Positions 61,988 to 64,000 of a stretch of 64,000 bases of DNA are shown piece after piece. The stretch spans positions 1,339,627-1,403,626 of the forward strand of contig MTMB02000001.1 of the NCBI GenBank assembly GCA_002011085.2, in the 5' to 3' direction. Every line of letters begins with the position of its first letter. Positions within the stretch are counted from its first letter, which is position 1. The stretch is from Candidatus Geothermarchaeum rappei (GTDB lineage: Archaea > Thermoproteota > Nitrososphaeria > Geothermarchaeales > JDFR-13). A program made the position numbers and the translations under genes. The notes beneath the pieces are model-generated. The model searched no databases. It was not told the origin of the DNA and saw nothing but the letters and a program-made list of their open reading frames with translations.

Positions 61988-63244
61988 TTGGATGTGATTA
62001 TAGAGTCTAAAAGCGAGATTACCGGGCATATTACTGCTCCACCGTCGAAAAGCTATACCCACAGGTACCTATTTTTAGGCTTGTTATCTAGGGATGTCAC
62101 GAGGCTACTGAATCCACTCATATGTGAGGATACAGTTGCAAGCATAGAGGCTATAAAGGCCTTTGGAGCAGACTATAGAACACCAGATATCATGGGAGTG
62201 GATATGCCTATGAAACCTGATAAAGAGATTGACTGCCGTAGATCAGGGACAACATGTAGATTCGCCGCTGCAATAGCTAGCATGGTTAGAGGACCCACAG
62301 TCCTAACAGGCTCGGAACAGCTTAGTAGGAGGCCGATGAAACAGCTTATAGATGCGTTGAGGCAAATCGGTGTAGAGATACTTGATAATAGGGGCCACCT
62401 GCCTTTAGTTATTAACGGTGGAAAGATAAGAAATAGGGAGGTTATCATATCTGGAAAGATCTCATCCCAATTCATCTCAGCACTAATACTATTGGGTTCA
62501 AAGATAGGGATGAAGGTTATAGTAGAAGACGAGGTGGTTTCAAAAGGATATATTGATATCACTCTACAAACCCTAAAAGAGGCTGGAGCAAGGTTCTATG
62601 TAGATAAATACAAGTATTTTGAGATGTTTCCAAGCGACTTAAAAGGTGGTGAACGTATTGTTTCAGGCGACTATTCATCAGCAGCCTTCCTCATAGCAGC
62701 CGCTGCAATAGGGGGGAGCGTCACTATTCATGGATTAAAGAGAGGTGATGTGCAGCCTGATAAAAAGATACTTGAGATTGTTAGGGAGATGGGGGCTATT
62801 GTAAAGTGGAGAAATAACGGGGTAGAAGTTTCTCATGGAGAACTAACTGGCATTGAAATTGACTGTCGAGACACCCCCGATCTTATACCTATAGCTTCTG
62901 TCTTGGGAGCATATGCCAATGGCACCACCATTATTTCTGGAGGGGAACACGCTAGGTATAAAGAGACTGATAGGATTAAAACGACCATTCTAAATCTAAG
63001 GAAAATGGGGGTAAATGCAATTGAAAAGAGGGATGGGTTAGTCATATATGGCGGGAAAAGGCTTGGAGAGACTCCTGTGTACTTTAACTCCTTTGGAGAT
63101 CATAGAATAGCTATGGCATTTATAATTGCTGCGCTGTTCCATAAAAAGCCATGTAGGGTTTATAGGGTTGAAGTTATACGGGACTCCTACCCCGAGTTTT
63201 TTACAGACTTGAGTAAAGTTGGAGGGAGGTTTAGGATAATATGA
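61988..63244 (+). CDS. aroA: 3-phosphoshikimate 1-carboxyvinyltransferase (EPSP synthase)
   Basis: 418 residues from TTG 61988, 6 bases after the aroK stop. 'APPSKSYTHRYLFLGLL', 'CRRSGTTCRFAAAIASMV', 'QLSRRPMKQLIDALRQIG', 'SSQFISALILLG', 'YSSAAFLIAAAAI' and 'FGDHRIAMAFIIAAL' are the two-domain EPSP synthase motifs. The Ser/Arg residues that bind shikimate 3-phosphate are in place. The stop overlaps the aroC ATG (ATGA). Confidence 0.95.
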   Translation: MDVIIESKSEITGHITAPPSKSYTHRYLFLGLLSRDVTRLLNPLICEDTVASIEAIKAFGADYRTPDIMGVDMPMKPDKEIDCRRSGTTCRFAAAIASMVRGPTVLTGSEQLSRRPMKQLIDALRQIGVEILDNRGHLPLVINGGKIRNREVIISGKISSQFISALILLGSKIGMKVIVEDEVVSKGYIDITLQTLKEAGARFYVDKYKYFEMFPSDLKGGERIVSGDYSSAAFLIAAAAIGGSVTIHGLKRGDVQPDKKILEIVREMGAIVKWRNNGVEVSHGELTGIEIDCRDTPDLIPIASVLGAYANGTTIISGGEHARYKETDRIKTTILNLRKMGVNAIEKRDGLVIYGGKRLGETPVYFNSFGDHRIAMAFIIAALFHKKPCRVYRVEVIRDSYPEFFTDLSKVGGRFRII

Positions 63245-64000
63245 TTGGGAAAATGTTTAGAATCTCTATTTTTGGAGAGAGTCATGGAAAGGGAGTTGGT
63301 GTAGTAATAGAAGGATGCCCACCTGGAATTGAGGTCAATCCCAGGGATATAGCGTTTGAACTATCTAGGAGGAGAATAAATGATCCAGAGATCTCTACAC
63401 AACGTAAAGAGAAGGATGATTTTCGCATATTATCCGGTATATTCAATGGATATACTACTGGAGCGCCGATAGTGATATTCATAGAGAATAAGGATGCTGA
63501 TTCATCAAGCTATGAAGCAATTAAAGATACCCCTAGGCCTAGTCACGCCGACTATACAGCTAGGATAAAATACTTTGGCTATAATGACTACAGGGGAGGG
63601 GGCATGTTCTCGGGGAGAATAACCGCTTCAATCGTAGCTGCAGGGGCCTTTGCAAAAAAAGTACTGGCTAAGTACAATATAGAGGTATATGCACATACAT
63701 ACTCTGTTGGGGACATAGCTATTCCAGAAGACACATCAATTACACAGATAAAGGAAGAGACATATAAGAGTCCGGTGAGATGCGCTGATCCAGAGACCTC
63801 AAGAAGGATATATGAGCTGATTAAGAAAGTTAGGCAAGAAGGAGATAGTATCGGTGGAATTGTGGAAGCCATTGCATTAAATGTGCCTCCAGGGCTTGGT
63901 GAGCCGCCAATAGATACTTTGGAGGGAGAGATATCCAAGGCGATGTTTATAATACCAGGTGTCAAGGGAATAGAATTTGGCCGTGGCTTTGAACTCACGC
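63241..64000 (+). CDS. aroC: Chorismate synthase, N-terminal part (cut by window end)
   Basis: ATG 63241 overlaps the aroA stop and the frame stays open to the window end (253 codons). 'FRISIFGESHGKGVGVVIEGCPPG', 'ELSRRRINDPEISTQRKEKD' and 'DYRGGGMFSGRITASIVAAG' (parts shown) are the flavin and substrate regions. It makes chorismate from EPSP. The remaining 110 or so residues lie outside the window. Confidence 0.95.
   Translation, partial: MIGKMFRISIFGESHGKGVGVVIEGCPPGIEVNPRDIAFELSRRRINDPEISTQRKEKDDFRILSGIFNGYTTGAPIVIFIENKDADSSSYEAIKDTPRPSHADYTARIKYFGYNDYRGGGMFSGRITASIVAAGAFAKKVLAKYNIEVYAHTYSVGDIAIPEDTSITQIKEETYKSPVRCADPETSRRIYELIKKVRQEGDSIGGIVEAIALNVPPGLGEPPIDTLEGEISKAMFIIPGVKGIEFGRGFELT

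Noticed and set aside
1-64000. CRISPR array or insertion sequence
   Set aside because: No regularly spaced repeats of 24-37 bases and no transposase other than the recombinases described were seen.

Overview
The window looks like a hyperthermophilic member of the Thermoproteota (Crenarchaeota). The reasons are archaeal TATA-type promoters with several apparently leaderless genes, an intron-containing tRNA-Tyr with the archaeal C1-G72 pair, a GHMP-type archaeal shikimate kinase, a split transketolase at the head of an aro operon, AbrB and ribbon-helix-helix regulators, and GGAGGTG ribosome-binding sites. I cannot name the genus from sequence alone.

Left host part (1-21.1 kb): a gamma-glutamyltransferase fragment, two amidohydrolases, lysA and dapF (diaminopimelate route to lysine), a complete branched-chain-amino-acid-type ABC transporter (livF-livG-livK facing livH-livM), a HAD phosphatase, a SHOCT-domain membrane protein, tRNA-Pro(CGG), a secreted subtilisin-like protease, an M20 peptidase, a cysteine-synthase/cystathionine-gamma-synthase pair, a saccharopine-dehydrogenase-like enzyme, and a CcdA/thioredoxin-like redox pair.

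Decaying accessory island (21.2-26.9 kb): a 515-aa protein of the tRNA-guanine transglycosylase superfamily with an extra C-terminal region (possibly DpdA-like), then a PD-(D/E)XK nuclease-like gene broken by a frameshift and an in-frame stop, then a helical protein of unknown function. A second, inverted and degraded copy of the same module (helical paralogue plus a transglycosylase fragment) lies next to it, with a frameshifted membrane protein between. This is a candidate undescribed DNA/RNA modification-restriction system.

Integrated element (26,960-48,965; about 22.0 kb): bounded by an 18-bp direct repeat of the 3' end of tRNA-Tyr. A tyrosine integrase with a C-terminal zinc ribbon sits beside the intact tRNA. 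The left half encodes a serine recombinase, a HerA/FtsK-type ATPase and a cassette of secreted or membrane-anchored surface proteins, including a membrane-anchored trypsin-like protease and two proteins sharing one beta-rich domain. The right half encodes an SF2 helicase, a radical-SAM DUF5131-like protein, a nuclease-fold protein and many small overlapping genes with winged-helix, AbrB, ribbon-helix-helix and zinc-finger features. Palindromic operator-like sites lie at 38.1, 41.2 and 46.55 kb, and a 299-bp non-coding palindromic region at 41.7-42.0 kb is a candidate origin. I recognise no capsid protein, so the element is best described as a provirus-like or plasmid-like element of unknown family.

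Right host part (49.1-64.0 kb): a DsrE-like protein, an ABC-2 exporter pair, a tRNA-binding OB-fold protein, a membrane protein with an N-formylglutamate-amidohydrolase-like domain, a hemerythrin, an aminotransferase, and the shikimate operon: winged-helix/transketolase-N fusion, transketolase-C, DAHP synthase, aroB, aroD, aroE, aroK, aroA and aroC (cut by the window end). Nearly all aro genes overlap by a few bases, so they are almost certainly co-transcribed and translationally coupled.
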